From Bradyrhizobium murdochi (GTDB lineage Bacteria; Pseudomonadota; Alphaproteobacteria; Rhizobiales; Xanthobacteraceae), in the NCBI RefSeq assembly GCF_000472965.1, contig NZ_AXAU01000008.1:247401-311400 (forward strand): DNA of 64,000 bases, given 5' to 3'. Positions 26,947 through 36,176 of this stretch are shown piece after piece. A program made the translations under genes and the position numbers. A model generated the notes under the pieces. That model made no database searches and was not told where the DNA came from. It was given only the letters and a program-made list of their open reading frames with translations. The stretch's first letter is position 1, and every line of letters starts with the position of its first letter.

Positions 26947-27450
26947 CTAGCTGCCCGCCAGGCTGGCGAATTCCTTGACCACGCGCTCATAGACCGGTCG
27001 CTTGAACGGTACGATCAGGTTCGGGAGATTCTTCATCGGCTCCCAGCGCCAGCTAACGAATTCGGCCTTGTGCCCGCCGCCGGGGCTGGCGACGTTGATC
27101 TCGTTATCCTTGCCGGTGAAACGCACCGCGTACCACTTCTGCCGTTGCCCGCGATAACGGCCCTTCCAGGCGCGGCCGGCCACTGTGCGTGGGATGTCGT
27201 AGATCAGCCAATCCGAGACTTCGCCAAGCTTCTCCACCGAGCGAACGCTGGTTTCCTCGTAAAGCTCGCGCTTGGCGGCCTCCCATGTATCCTCGCCGGG
27301 ATCGACCCCGCCCTGCGGCATCTGCCAGACGTGGGATTCGTCGACATGTTCAATGCCGCCGGCGCGCCGGCCAATGAAAACCAGCCCGGCTGCATTGATC
27401 AGCATCATGCCGACGCAGGTCCGGTAGGGCAGGTCCTCGTAGCGCGCCAT
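26947..27450 (-). CDS. rppH: RNA pyrophosphohydrolase RppH
   Basis: 167 residues, the usual RppH length. The N-terminus YEDLPYRTCVGMMLINAAG, the HVWQMPQGG strand and the Nudix box GGVDPGEDTWEAAKRELYEE are all canonical. Later motifs RGQRQKWYAVRFTG and FVSWRWEPMKNLPNLIVPFK are typical. The enzyme removes pyrophosphate from 5' ends of mRNA and can hydrolyse Ap4A-type nucleotides. It follows the polysaccharide-deacetylase-like gene and ctpA, an order seen in other alphaproteobacteria. Confidence 0.93.
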   Translation of the reverse strand: MARYEDLPYRTCVGMMLINAAGLVFIGRRAGGIEHVDESHVWQMPQGGVDPGEDTWEAAKRELYEETSVRSVEKLGEVSDWLIYDIPRTVAGRAWKGRYRGQRQKWYAVRFTGKDNEINVASPGGGHKAEFVSWRWEPMKNLPNLIVPFKRPVYERVVKEFASLAGS

Positions 27451-27546
27451 TTCCGTCAGGACTCCTATAGCTGCAGCAAGTCACCCGCAAACCGGCCGGG
27501 GCGGCGCAATCAGAGGGAGCCCGGATTGCTGCCATCAGGTTGATCT

Positions 27547-28758
27547 CTAGCCTGATTTTGATTTCAGCATCGCCGTTGTCAATGGCACAAGCATGATGCC
27601 GCGGGTCTCAAGAGTCTTGATCCAGGCGGCAATCCGCTCGATCGAAACCGGTAGCGCCGAGGCGACGCCCACAGCCAGTCCGCGCTCCTTGGCAAGCGTT
27701 TCCAGTTTCACCAGTGTCCGGTCGATTTCGGCCGAGGTCGGTACGGCATCGATGGTGAAATCGGCCTTGGCGAACGGCATCGATTGGGCAGCCGTCAGGG
27801 ACGGCGCAGCGCTCCGCGGCGAGGAGCCGTCATCGAGATAGCCGAGGCCGCGCTTGGCTGCCTCCCGGATGATCGGCTGCATCACGGTGTCGGTGGCCGT
27901 GAAACGCGCCCCCATGAAATTGGCGATCCCGGCATAGCCCTGGAGCCGGCTGAGGTGCCAGTACAGCCGGTCGATGTTCTGCTCTGACGTCAGCGTCGTG
28001 AGCAAGGTCTGCGGGCCGGGGTCGTTATCGGGATAATCGAACGGCTCCATTGGAACCTGCAGCAGGATCTCGTGGCGCTGCGCGCGGGCCCGCTCGGCCA
28101 ACTTGGCGGGATCCGCCCCATAGGGCGTAAACGCGAGCGTCACGGCCGGTGGCAGTTTCATGATGGCATCGGTCGTCTTGGCAGCGCCGACGCCGAGGCC
28201 ACCGATGACGATGGCGACCACCGGCATCTTCGCGGCCTTGGTGCGGTCGGCGTCGGCCGCGTAGACAGTGAAGGGTTTCAGACCGTCGGCAACCGCCGGG
28301 ATCATGCCGTAGCGCGACTTTTCGAGGAGCCGCGGATCGATGCCGGCCATCGCGGTTGCCGGCGCGGAGTCCGAGCCGGACTTGTCGGCGGCATCGCTGC
28401 CGATCACGACGTCCTGGCGCTTGCCGCTGGAGCCATCGATGATGGTGACGGTTCTGTTATCACCCTTATTGTCGCCGGCCGGGGCCTGCTGTAACGGACT
28501 TTTTGCGGCCTGTTCGGTGTGGCCGGAAGCCGCCGGCTGCTTGTCGTCCCCCGCAGGCCCGCGCAATGCGACGTGGGCGACGGGCTCGCCACCCAACGGA
28601 TTGTCGGTAAACAGAGCGATCGTCAGGAAGGCGACCAGGAACAGGCCGAGCAGCATGGCCAGCGCCTGCACCGCGGTGAACGGCAGCCGAAACCGCCGCT
28701 TCTGGCGCTCCGTCTTCTGTCCAAGCGGCGTGCTCAGTTCGTCGGCCGTTTCCGTCAT
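27547..28758 (-). CDS. Divergent polysaccharide deacetylase family protein
   Basis: 403 residues from ATG at 28758, which follows GGGGAGG. A cytoplasmic basic N-terminus is followed by one membrane anchor (AMLLGLFLVAFLTIALF), an Ala/Gly/Lys-rich linker, and a C-terminal domain of the divergent polysaccharide deacetylase (YibQ/DUF610-like) type: VAIVIGGLGVGAAKTTDAI, LPPAVTLAFTPYG, HEILLQVPMEPFDYPDNDPG, and the final GIMLVPLTTAM. Activity is unproven; relatives often sit next to envC/ctpA and are thought to act in the envelope. Same strand as ctpA. Confidence 0.88.
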   Translation of the reverse strand: MTETADELSTPLGQKTERQKRRFRLPFTAVQALAMLLGLFLVAFLTIALFTDNPLGGEPVAHVALRGPAGDDKQPAASGHTEQAAKSPLQQAPAGDNKGDNRTVTIIDGSSGKRQDVVIGSDAADKSGSDSAPATAMAGIDPRLLEKSRYGMIPAVADGLKPFTVYAADADRTKAAKMPVVAIVIGGLGVGAAKTTDAIMKLPPAVTLAFTPYGADPAKLAERARAQRHEILLQVPMEPFDYPDNDPGPQTLLTTLTSEQNIDRLYWHLSRLQGYAGIANFMGARFTATDTVMQPIIREAAKRGLGYLDDGSSPRSAAPSLTAAQSMPFAKADFTIDAVPTSAEIDRTLVKLETLAKERGLAVGVASALPVSIERIAAWIKTLETRGIMLVPLTTAMLKSKSG

Positions 28759-28875
28759 AGACCTCCCCGAATCAACCTCGCCGACGATACCACGAGGAGT
28801 CGGATTCAAGCGCTGCGCCGCGCGCAAAAGCGCCTCGCCTGGCCCTCGCCAGGGCAGCGGACGGGCCGGAAGCGC

Positions 28876-28904
28876 AACAAAAAGGCGGCCCGGAGGCCGC
28901 CTTT
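28876..28904 (-). terminator. Rho-independent terminator after ctpA
   Basis: AAAGGCGGCC (28881-28890) and GGCCGCCTTT (28895-28904) form a 10-bp stem around CGGA. On the minus strand the stem runs straight into a T run (complement of 28878-28882). It lies 28 bases past the ctpA stop, so ctpA and the deacetylase-like gene may be separate units. Confidence 0.85.
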
Positions 28905-28931
28905 TCTTCAGGGAAATTTACGGGGCTATGA

Positions 28932-30287
28932 TCAGTTCGCCGCCTTGGCTGGCTTGTCGACTGCCGCCTTGTCGCCGGGCGCTGGAGCGCTGCTTGCCGT
29001 CGACTTGATGCCGTGCAGCAGGTCGGCGGCCGTCTTCAGCGCCTTGTCGTCCTTGGCGTCCGGCGGCACGTAGGACTGCGAGCCGGTCTTCTCGTCGCCG
29101 TCGGTCTTCAGATGGCCCCGCAGCGAGGCTTCGCCCTTGGTGTCGGTGCGCGCCTTCAATTCGTCCGGCACGTCCTGCAGCACCTCGATATCGGGCACGA
29201 TGCCCTTGGCCTGGATCGACTTGCCCGACGGCGTGAAGTAGCGCGCGGTGGTGAGGCGCAGCGCGCCGTTGCCGCTGCCGAGCGGAATGATGGTCTGCAC
29301 CGAGCCCTTGCCGAATGAGCGCGTGCCGACAAGCGTCGCGCGCTTGTGGTCCTGCAGCGCGCCGGCGACGATTTCGGAAGCCGAAGCCGAGCCGCCGTTG
29401 ACCAGCACGATGATCGGCTTGCCCTTGGTCAGGTCGCCCGAATGGGCGGCGCGGCGCTGGGTCTCCTCGGCATTGCGGCCGCGGGTCGAGACGATCTCGC
29501 CGCGCTCCAGGAAGGTATCGGAAACGGTGACCGCTTCCTCCAGCAAGCCGCCGGGATTGTTGCGCAGATCGATGATGTAGCCCTTCAGCTTGTCGCCGAT
29601 CTGGTTCGAGAGGTTGCCGATCTCGCGCTTCAGGCCTTCGGTGGTCTGCTCGTTGAAGGTGGTGACGCGGATATAGGCGATGTCGTCCTGTTCGATGCGC
29701 GCGCGGACGGAGCGGACGCGGATGTTGTCGCGCACCAGCGTCACTTCGATCGGATTTTCCTGGCCCTTGCGGATGATCTTGAGACGGATCTTGGTGTTGA
29801 CCGGTCCGCGCATCTTCTCGACCGCCTGATTGAGGGTGAGACCCTGCACGGCTTCGTCGTCGAGATTGGTGATGATATCGTTGGCCATGATGCCGGCCTT
29901 CGACGCCGGCGTGTCGTCGATCGGCGAGACGACTTTGATCAACCCGTCTTCCATCGTGACCTCGATGCCGAGCCCGCCGAACTCACCGCGGGTCTGCACC
30001 TGCATGTCACGGAAGCTCTTGGCGTCCATGTAGCTGGAATGCGGATCGAGGCCGGTCAGCATTCCCGAGATCGCCGATTCGACCAGCTTGGAGTCGTCGG
30101 GCTTCTCGACATAGTCGCTGCGCACGCGCTCGAACACGTCGCCGAACAGATTGAGCTGGCGGTAGGTGTCCGACGTTGCAGCACGCGCACTCGATCCCAT
30201 CAGCACGGAACGAGGCTGCGTGACGAAGAGCGTCAAAGCCGCACCGGTGGCGGCGCTGAGAAGAATTACAGAAGTCTTGCGCATCAT
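28932..30287 (-). CDS. ctpA: Carboxyl-terminal processing protease CtpA (S41)
   Basis: Periplasmic Ser/Lys protease of 451 residues. A signal sequence (ILLSAATGAALTLFVT) precedes a PDZ domain (about 100-180: GLGIEVTMEDGLIKVVSPID) and the catalytic domain. The nucleophile lies in GGSASASEIVAGAL (about 300-304) and the general base is K327 in SFGKGSVQTI. The C-terminal region has a charged linker. Its start overlaps the envC stop by four bases (30284-30287), so the two are translationally coupled. CtpA proteases trim cell-wall hydrolases and other exported proteins. Confidence 0.95.
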   Translation of the reverse strand: MMRKTSVILLSAATGAALTLFVTQPRSVLMGSSARAATSDTYRQLNLFGDVFERVRSDYVEKPDDSKLVESAISGMLTGLDPHSSYMDAKSFRDMQVQTRGEFGGLGIEVTMEDGLIKVVSPIDDTPASKAGIMANDIITNLDDEAVQGLTLNQAVEKMRGPVNTKIRLKIIRKGQENPIEVTLVRDNIRVRSVRARIEQDDIAYIRVTTFNEQTTEGLKREIGNLSNQIGDKLKGYIIDLRNNPGGLLEEAVTVSDTFLERGEIVSTRGRNAEETQRRAAHSGDLTKGKPIIVLVNGGSASASEIVAGALQDHKRATLVGTRSFGKGSVQTIIPLGSGNGALRLTTARYFTPSGKSIQAKGIVPDIEVLQDVPDELKARTDTKGEASLRGHLKTDGDEKTGSQSYVPPDAKDDKALKTAADLLHGIKSTASSAPAPGDKAAVDKPAKAAN

Positions 30288-31666
30288 CCGCGAACCTTTT
30301 CGCCTTCACTTGTCGCCCACCATGGGCCTGAGTCGATTGGAGTGCCGTCCTTGCGGAACTCGACGTAGAGCACCGGCTGGCTCGCGGTCGTCGCGAGGAT
30401 GGATGCGACTTGGGACGTTGTTCCCATGGTCGCGACCGGCTCTCCCGTAAGTACAAACTGGCCGATGTTTACCGAAATGCGCTCCATCCCGGCGATCAGG
30501 ACATGATACCCGCCCCCGGCATTGAGGATCAAGAGTTGTCCGTAGCTGCGGAAGGGTCCGGCGTAAACAACCCAGCCGTCACACGGTGTTGTGACCTGAG
30601 CCCCGGCGCGCGTCGCCAAAGAAATGCCTTTTTCCACGCCGCCCGCGCCGTCGGAACCGCCAAAATTGCGAATCTTGCGGCCATTGACCGGAAAAGCGAA
30701 CAGCCCCTTCGCAGAAGCGAATGCGATCGCCGGGCTCAGCCGGGCGGGATCTTTCAATGCTCCCAGATTGGGCTTGCCGCCCGGGGCAGGTGGGGCGCCC
30801 TGCAGGCTGGCGGTCGCGGCCGCCTTGGCGGCGCTCTTCAGATCTTGTTCCATTTTCCCGATCAGGCCCTGCAGGCTGTCGACCTGCCTGGACAGGGTGA
30901 TGGCGCGTGCGCCTTCGGCCTCCATGTCCTTTTCGATCGCGCTCTGCTTGCGCTGTCGTTCTTCCACCAGCGCCGCCAGTCGGATGGAATCGTCCTTCAG
31001 CCTGTCGCGGTCCCGCGCAAGTATGTCGCGCTCGGTGGCGATGTTCTTGCGCAGGGTCACGAGCTCGCCGAGATCGGCGGCAAGCTTCTCCGCGCGGCCG
31101 CGCAGTTCGGGGACGACAGCGCCGAGCAGCATGGCGGTGCGCAGCGATTGCAGTGCGTCCTCAGGTCGGACCAGCAGCGCCGGCGGCGTGCGCCGGCCGG
31201 CGCGCTGCAAGGCCGCCAGCACCTCGATGATTTCAGCGCGGCGTGAATCGAGCGAGGCGCGGGCCTGCTGTTCGCGGCTGTCGAGCGGGCGCAGCCGCCC
31301 CTCGGTCTCGCCGATGCGGGTTTCGATGCTGCGCACCTGGGTTGCGATGTCGATCAGTTGCTGGTTGAGCTTGGAGCGGTCCTGCCCGATCGCGGCGATG
31401 TCGGCCTTCAGCTTCTGCTGCAATTCGGCCGCCTTGCGCTGCTCCTCGCGCGCGGCTTCCAGCTCCTGCTCACGCTGCTTGATGGCATCGGGCGAAACGG
31501 CAGTTGCTTGCTGCGCGGTTGCGGCGGGTTGCGCCGCCGCTGGCAAAAGCGACGTCATAGCAAAGCTTGCGGACAGCAGGATCAGGGGAAGCGAGACGGC
31601 TAACATCAGCGGTGCACCGCGATGGCCGGTGTTAGGGCATGAATGAATGTGCTGCGTTGAATGCAT
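30284..31666 (-). CDS. envC: EnvC-like murein hydrolase activator (degenerate M23/LytM)
   Basis: 460 residues. A signal peptide (LPLILLSASFAMTSLLPAAA) is followed by a long coiled coil (about 45-290: QREQELEAAREEQRKAAELQ and similar) and a C-terminal LytM domain (about 350-445). Metal ligands normally found in M23 peptidases are missing: the HxxxD-type site reads KGISL and the HxH site reads LIAG, so it is probably an amidase activator rather than an enzyme, as EnvC is. The start may be the later ATG at 31606. It overlaps ctpA by four bases. Confidence 0.9.
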   Translation of the reverse strand: MHSTQHIHSCPNTGHRGAPLMLAVSLPLILLSASFAMTSLLPAAAQPAATAQQATAVSPDAIKQREQELEAAREEQRKAAELQQKLKADIAAIGQDRSKLNQQLIDIATQVRSIETRIGETEGRLRPLDSREQQARASLDSRRAEIIEVLAALQRAGRRTPPALLVRPEDALQSLRTAMLLGAVVPELRGRAEKLAADLGELVTLRKNIATERDILARDRDRLKDDSIRLAALVEERQRKQSAIEKDMEAEGARAITLSRQVDSLQGLIGKMEQDLKSAAKAAATASLQGAPPAPGGKPNLGALKDPARLSPAIAFASAKGLFAFPVNGRKIRNFGGSDGAGGVEKGISLATRAGAQVTTPCDGWVVYAGPFRSYGQLLILNAGGGYHVLIAGMERISVNIGQFVLTGEPVATMGTTSQVASILATTASQPVLYVEFRKDGTPIDSGPWWATSEGEKVRG

Positions 31667-31706
31667 CCGGCCTATTCAGCGTTCTCTGTATTCACGTCAC
31701 CGGGCC

Positions 31707-32189
31707 TTACGCGCGGTGGTAGGGGTGGCCGGCCAGAATGGTGGCGGCCCGATAAATCTGTTCAAGAAGCATGACGCGAACCATTTGATGCGGCCAGGTC
31801 GCCGAGCCGAACGCAATGCGTAATTTAGCCTTGCGCTGCAAATCGGGCGAAAGTCCGTCCGCGCCGCCGATGGCGAAAATTGTGTTGGCGATCCCTTCGT
31901 CCCGCCAATCGCCGAGCTGCCGGGCGAAGGTCGCGCTATCGATGTTCTTGCCGTGCTCGTCCAGCGCCACCAGCATGGATTTCTCCGGTATCGCCGCCGA
32001 AATCGCGGCGGCCTCCTCCGATATCCGGGTCGCAGTGTCGCGTGCGCGGCTTTCGGGAATTTCATGGATCGAAAGCCCGCGAAAACCGAGCTTGCGGCCG
32101 ATGTCCTCGAAGCGCTCGCGGTAGCGTTCGGCGAGCTCCTGCTCCGGGCCTTGCTTCAGCCGGCCTATTGAAACCACGACGAGGCGCAT
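31707..32189 (-). CDS. rlmH: 23S rRNA m3-pseudouridine-1915 methyltransferase RlmH
   Basis: 160 residues from ATG at 32189 (MRLVVVSIGRLKQGPE). SPOUT-fold protein: the N-terminal strand, then ELAERYRERFEDIGRK, the SAM-site knot region FAIGGADGLSPDL and the C-terminal HQMVRVMLLEQIYRAATI with HPYHR. It methylates pseudouridine 1915 of 23S rRNA in assembled ribosomes. The longer upstream reading begins in the intergenic region and is rejected. It follows rsfS, the usual partner. Confidence 0.96.
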   Translation of the reverse strand: MRLVVVSIGRLKQGPEQELAERYRERFEDIGRKLGFRGLSIHEIPESRARDTATRISEEAAAISAAIPEKSMLVALDEHGKNIDSATFARQLGDWRDEGIANTIFAIGGADGLSPDLQRKAKLRIAFGSATWPHQMVRVMLLEQIYRAATILAGHPYHRA

Positions 32190-32284
32190 GAATGCTGTTT
32201 CTGGCGTGCACTTTCCGGCACGCGCGCTTTTCGCGCGCGCTGGCAAACTACATGCGCCTTAGCCGATTCGCATCGGCCGAGGTT

Positions 32285-32734
32285 TCAGATCGCTGCCGCC
32301 GCCGGGTTTTGCGTCCACAACCTTTCAAGATTGTAGAATTCGCGCACCTCGGGTCTGAACACGTGCACGACCACATCGCCGGAATCGATCAGCACCCAGT
32401 CGCAATTGGGCAGGCCCTCGACATGGATGTTCTTGACGCCGGTTTCCTTCAGGGCTTTCGTGACGTTTTCCGCGATCGCGCCGACATGCCGGTTGGCCCG
32501 GCCTGACGTGACGATCATGTAGTCGGAAAAGGCGGATTTGCCGCGAAGGTCGATGGTGATCGTTTCTTCCGCCTTCATATCGTCGAGGCGGGAGAGGATC
32601 ATATTCAGCGTCTTGTCGGCGTCGGGTTGCGCCTTCAAGGCTGCAGCTTGTGTCGGTGTTTTACCCGTGTTCTTGGCGGACTTGCCAGAATTCTTGCTAG
32701 TTGCCTTGGGCAAAACAGACTTAGACTTGGACAA
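32285..32734 (-). CDS. rsfS: Ribosomal silencing factor RsfS
   Basis: 149 residues. A Lys/Ser-rich N-terminal extension (about 1-40) precedes the RsfS domain: LDDMKAEETITIDLRGKSAF, SDYMIVTSGRANRHVGAIA, and WVLIDSGDVVVHVFRPEVRE with FYNLERLW at the end. RsfS binds L14 of the large ribosomal subunit and blocks subunit joining during starvation. The basic extension is longer than in many homologues. Located between nadD and rlmH, as commonly found. Confidence 0.96.
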   Translation of the reverse strand: MSKSKSVLPKATSKNSGKSAKNTGKTPTQAAALKAQPDADKTLNMILSRLDDMKAEETITIDLRGKSAFSDYMIVTSGRANRHVGAIAENVTKALKETGVKNIHVEGLPNCDWVLIDSGDVVVHVFRPEVREFYNLERLWTQNPAAAAI

Positions 32735-32868
32735 TACAGATGTGGCCAGGGACCATTCCTTTCACTGTATCGCGAACGCCGAATCCCGACGTCCGCGGAC
32801 CATATTAGGCATGTGGGGTTAATGGTTTCAATATTCCAGTGACCCACCCGCCGGTTCAGACCGAACTG

Positions 32869-33501
32869 TCACTTCTTTTTTGCCTTCCAGCTCCCGTCAG
32901 AGTTCCGCAGGCCCGTCGACGACAGGTTCAGTTTCATGCCGGTGAGGAAAACCCAGGCCGGCGCCTGCTGATCGGCCAGCCGGGCCGCCTGATTCTCGGG
33001 CAATCTATACCGCGCCAGCGCCTGGGCGGCCGGCGCAGCTAGCGCCCGGAAACTCTGCGGCGGACGATCGATCACGGCGAGCGGCACCTCGGCAGCGATG
33101 CGCCGCCAATCCTTCCAGCGATGGAACTGCGCGAGATTGTCGGCGCCCATGATCCAGACGAAACGCACGCCGGAAACGCGGCGGCGCAAATGAATGATCG
33201 TGTCGACAGTGTATTTGGTGCCGATGACAGCTTCGAGACAACTGATATCGATGCGCGGATCGTCAGCGACGTCGCGCGCGGCATGCGCCCGTTCACCAAG
33301 GCCATGCAGCCGGCCGGTATCCTTGAGCGGATTGCCAGGGGTCAGCAGCCACCAAACGCGATCGAGCTTCAAGCGCTTCAGCGCAAACAGGCTGATGGCG
33401 CGATGCGCCGCGTGCGGCGGATTGAATGAGCCGCCGAGCAGGCCGACGCGCATGCCATTGGTATGGAAGGGAACGGCTTGCGCGGCGGATTGCAATTTCA
33501 T
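32869..33501 (-). CDS. nadD: Nicotinate-nucleotide adenylyltransferase
   Basis: NAD biosynthesis enzyme joining nicotinate mononucleotide and ATP. About 210 residues. Nucleotidyltransferase motif GGSFNPPHAAHRAI near the N-terminus, WWLLTPGNPLKD, FVWIMGADNLAQFHRW, and the late SSTGLR (variant of ISSTxIR). The start is uncertain: ATG at 33501 and GTG at 33513 are both in frame without a clear ribosome-binding site. Downstream of proA by some 30 bases. Confidence 0.95.
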   Translation of the reverse strand: MKLQSAAQAVPFHTNGMRVGLLGGSFNPPHAAHRAISLFALKRLKLDRVWWLLTPGNPLKDTGRLHGLGERAHAARDVADDPRIDISCLEAVIGTKYTVDTIIHLRRRVSGVRFVWIMGADNLAQFHRWKDWRRIAAEVPLAVIDRPPQSFRALAAPAAQALARYRLPENQAARLADQQAPAWVFLTGMKLNLSSTGLRNSDGSWKAKKK

Positions 33502-33532
33502 CGGAGGGGTCACCGCGGGCGCGGGCTGGCGG

Positions 33533-34825
33533 TCACGGCCGCGTCTGCCCGGTGCCGTGAACGCGGTATTTGAAGCTGGTCAGTTGCTCGGCTCCGACCG
33601 GCCCGCGGGCGTGGAATTTGCCGGTGGCAATCCCGATCTCGGCGCCGAAGCCAAACTCGCCGCCGTCGGCGAACTGCGTCGAAGCATTATGCAGCACGAT
33701 CGCCGAATCGACCTCTTTGAGGAATTTCTCGGCCGCTTTGGCATCCTCGGCCACGATCGCATCGGTGTGGCGCGAGCCGTGGTTCCGGATGTGCGTGATT
33801 GCCCCGCCAACGCCGTCGACGACACGCGCGGCGATGATGGCATCAAGATACTCGGTATCCCAGTCATCATCGGATGCCGGCTTCACCCGCGCGTCGACCT
33901 TCTGCACGGCGTCGTCGCCGCGCACCTCGCAGCCGGATTCGATCAGCATCTCGATCAGCGGCTTCAGATTGGCGGCGGCGCCCGCGCGATCGACCAGCAG
34001 CGTCTCGGCCGCGCCGCAGACGCCGGTCCGGCGCATCTTGGCGTTCAGCACGATCGACTTGGCCATTTCGAGATTGGCGGTGCGGTCGACATAGACGTGG
34101 TTGACGCCTTCGAGATGCGCAAACACTGGCACGCGCGCTTCCGCTTCAACCCGCGCCACCAGGCTCTTGCCGCCGCGCGGCACGATGACGTCGATGCCGC
34201 CGTTCAGGCCTGACAGCATCAGCCCGACCGCCGCGCGGTCGCGCGTCGGCACCAGCGTGATCGCGGCTTCCGGCAAGCCGGCTTCGCGCAGGCCCTGCAC
34301 CAGGGCTTCGTGGATCGCCCGACAGGAGCGGAAGCTGTCGGAGCCGCCGCGCAGGATCACCGCATTGCCGGACTTCAGGCACAGCACGCCGGCGTCGGCC
34401 GCGACATTGGGACGGCTCTCGAAGATCACGCCGATCACGCCGAGCGGCACGCGCACGCGCTCGATGGTCATGCCGTTCGGCCGCTGCCAGCTTTCGGTGA
34501 CAGTGCCGACCGGATCGGGGATGCCGCGCACGGTTGCAACGCCATCGGCCATCGCGTTGATGCGCGCAGGTGTCAGCGTCAGGCGGTCGATGAAGGCCGA
34601 GGTCGCGCCTGTGGCGCTGACTTCCGCGACGTCCTCGGCATTGGCGGCGAGGATCCTTGCCGCATTGGCGCGGAGCGCCCGCTCGATCGCCTCCAGCGCC
34701 TGGTCCTTCTGCTCCGGCGGCGCCAGCGCCAGCATCCGCGCGGCCTCGCGCGCATGAGAGGCGAGGTCGGTCATCAAAGCGGGCAGATCGGCGTTACCGT
34801 CGATAGCCTTGAGCGGCGCGGTCAT
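33533..34825 (-). CDS. proA: Gamma-glutamyl phosphate reductase
   Basis: Second step of proline biosynthesis, reducing glutamyl 5-phosphate with NADPH. 430 residues from ATG at 34825; a longer reading to 34939 is not used. Aldehyde-dehydrogenase fold: GVIGVIFESRPNVAADA, GNAVILRGGSDSFRS, VPRGGKSLV, and the catalytic cysteine in RRTGVCGAAETLLVD; EFGFGAEIGIATGKFHARGP near the C-terminus. Follows proB on the same strand. Confidence 0.97.
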   Translation of the reverse strand: MTAPLKAIDGNADLPALMTDLASHAREAARMLALAPPEQKDQALEAIERALRANAARILAANAEDVAEVSATGATSAFIDRLTLTPARINAMADGVATVRGIPDPVGTVTESWQRPNGMTIERVRVPLGVIGVIFESRPNVAADAGVLCLKSGNAVILRGGSDSFRSCRAIHEALVQGLREAGLPEAAITLVPTRDRAAVGLMLSGLNGGIDVIVPRGGKSLVARVEAEARVPVFAHLEGVNHVYVDRTANLEMAKSIVLNAKMRRTGVCGAAETLLVDRAGAAANLKPLIEMLIESGCEVRGDDAVQKVDARVKPASDDDWDTEYLDAIIAARVVDGVGGAITHIRNHGSRHTDAIVAEDAKAAEKFLKEVDSAIVLHNASTQFADGGEFGFGAEIGIATGKFHARGPVGAEQLTSFKYRVHGTGQTRP

Positions 34826-34943
34826 TGGAGATCTCGGGTCTTGATTAAGGTCATGTCTTAGCACGGAAATTCTTCTGTTGCGAGGTCCGGAACCAGCATG
34901 GCTGGTTGCCGGTACCGGCACAAACGGCTCGTCGGCCATTGGC

Positions 34944-36086
34944 CTACTTGGCCGGAATGGCTCCGGCCGGCCCCACCACCAGATCGTCGCGGTGGATCAT
35001 CTCCGCGCGACCGCTGATGCCAAGGATTGCCATCACATCAGGTGAAGAACGGCCCTTGATCTTCTCCGCATCCTCGGCGTCGTAGGCGACAAGGCCGCGG
35101 CCGATCTCGTGGGTATCGGGGCCGCGCACTACCACCGCATCGCCGCGGGCGAACTGGCCGTCGATCCGGATCACGCCGGCCGGCAACAGGCTTTTTCCCG
35201 CGCGGAGTGCCGCGACCGCGCCAGCGTCGATGGTCAGCGTTCCCTTCGGCTCCAGCGAGCCCGCGATCCAACGTTTGCGCGCGGTGATGGGATTGGCTGA
35301 CGTCAGGAACCAGGTGCAGCGGCCGCCATCTGATATCGCCTGCAAGGGATGCTCGATCTTGCCCGAGGCGATCAGCATATGCGTGCCTGATGTCGTCGCG
35401 ATTTTCGCCGCCTCGATCTTGGTGAACATGCCGCCGCGCGACAGTTCGGATTCGGCGGCACCCGCCATGCCCTCGATCTCCGAGGTGACGGACTCGACGA
35501 TCGGAATCAGCTTTGCGTTGGGATTGGCGCCAGGCGGCGCGTCATAGAGCCCGTCGATATCGGACAACAGAATCAGCAGATCGGCGCTCGTCATGGTGGC
35601 GACACGCGCGGCGAGGCGGTCATTGTCGCCGTAGCGGATCTCGTTGGTGGCGACCGTGTCGTTCTCGTTGATCACGGGTACTGCGCGCCACTCCAGCAGT
35701 TTGGCGATGGTCGAGCGCGCGTTCAGATAACGGCGGCGCTCCTCGGTGTCCTGCAGCGTTACCAGGATCTGCCCGGCGCCGATGCCATGAGCGCCGAGCA
35801 CTTCCGACCATATCCGTGCCAGCGCGATCTGCCCGACGGCGGCAGCGCCCTGGCTTTCTTCCAGCTTCAGCGGGCCGCGCGGCAGTTTCAACCGGCTGCG
35901 GCCGAGCGCGATCGAGCCTGACGACACGACGAGAACATCGCGGCCCTCGCCGTGCAGCTTGGCGATATCGGCGGCCAGCGCCGACAGCCATGCCGAACGG
36001 ACTTCGCCAGCATTGGAGCCGATCAGCAGCGAGGAGCCGACCTTGACGACGATGCGGCGGAAGTTTTTGAGCGCGGGGCGTTTCAT
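34944..36086 (-). CDS. proB: Glutamate 5-kinase with PUA domain
   Basis: First step of proline biosynthesis. 380 residues. Amino-acid kinase domain (1-260): VVKVGSSLLIG, VVSSGSIALGR, LLILSDIDGLY and the GGMFTKIEAAKIAT segment; the C-terminal PUA domain (about 280-370) begins near LTIDAGAVAALRAGKSLLPA. Usually subject to proline feedback. Between obgE and proA in the conserved cluster. Confidence 0.97.
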   Translation of the reverse strand: MKRPALKNFRRIVVKVGSSLLIGSNAGEVRSAWLSALAADIAKLHGEGRDVLVVSSGSIALGRSRLKLPRGPLKLEESQGAAAVGQIALARIWSEVLGAHGIGAGQILVTLQDTEERRRYLNARSTIAKLLEWRAVPVINENDTVATNEIRYGDNDRLAARVATMTSADLLILLSDIDGLYDAPPGANPNAKLIPIVESVTSEIEGMAGAAESELSRGGMFTKIEAAKIATTSGTHMLIASGKIEHPLQAISDGGRCTWFLTSANPITARKRWIAGSLEPKGTLTIDAGAVAALRAGKSLLPAGVIRIDGQFARGDAVVVRGPDTHEIGRGLVAYDAEDAEKIKGRSSPDVMAILGISGRAEMIHRDDLVVGPAGAIPAK

Positions 36087-36176
36087 GATGCGGTCGGACG
36101 ATGCAGATTGTCGGAAGCAATACGCGCCAGTCCCCTGATTTGGAAGTGGCGCGGCCGCGGGAAGGCTAACTTTGTA

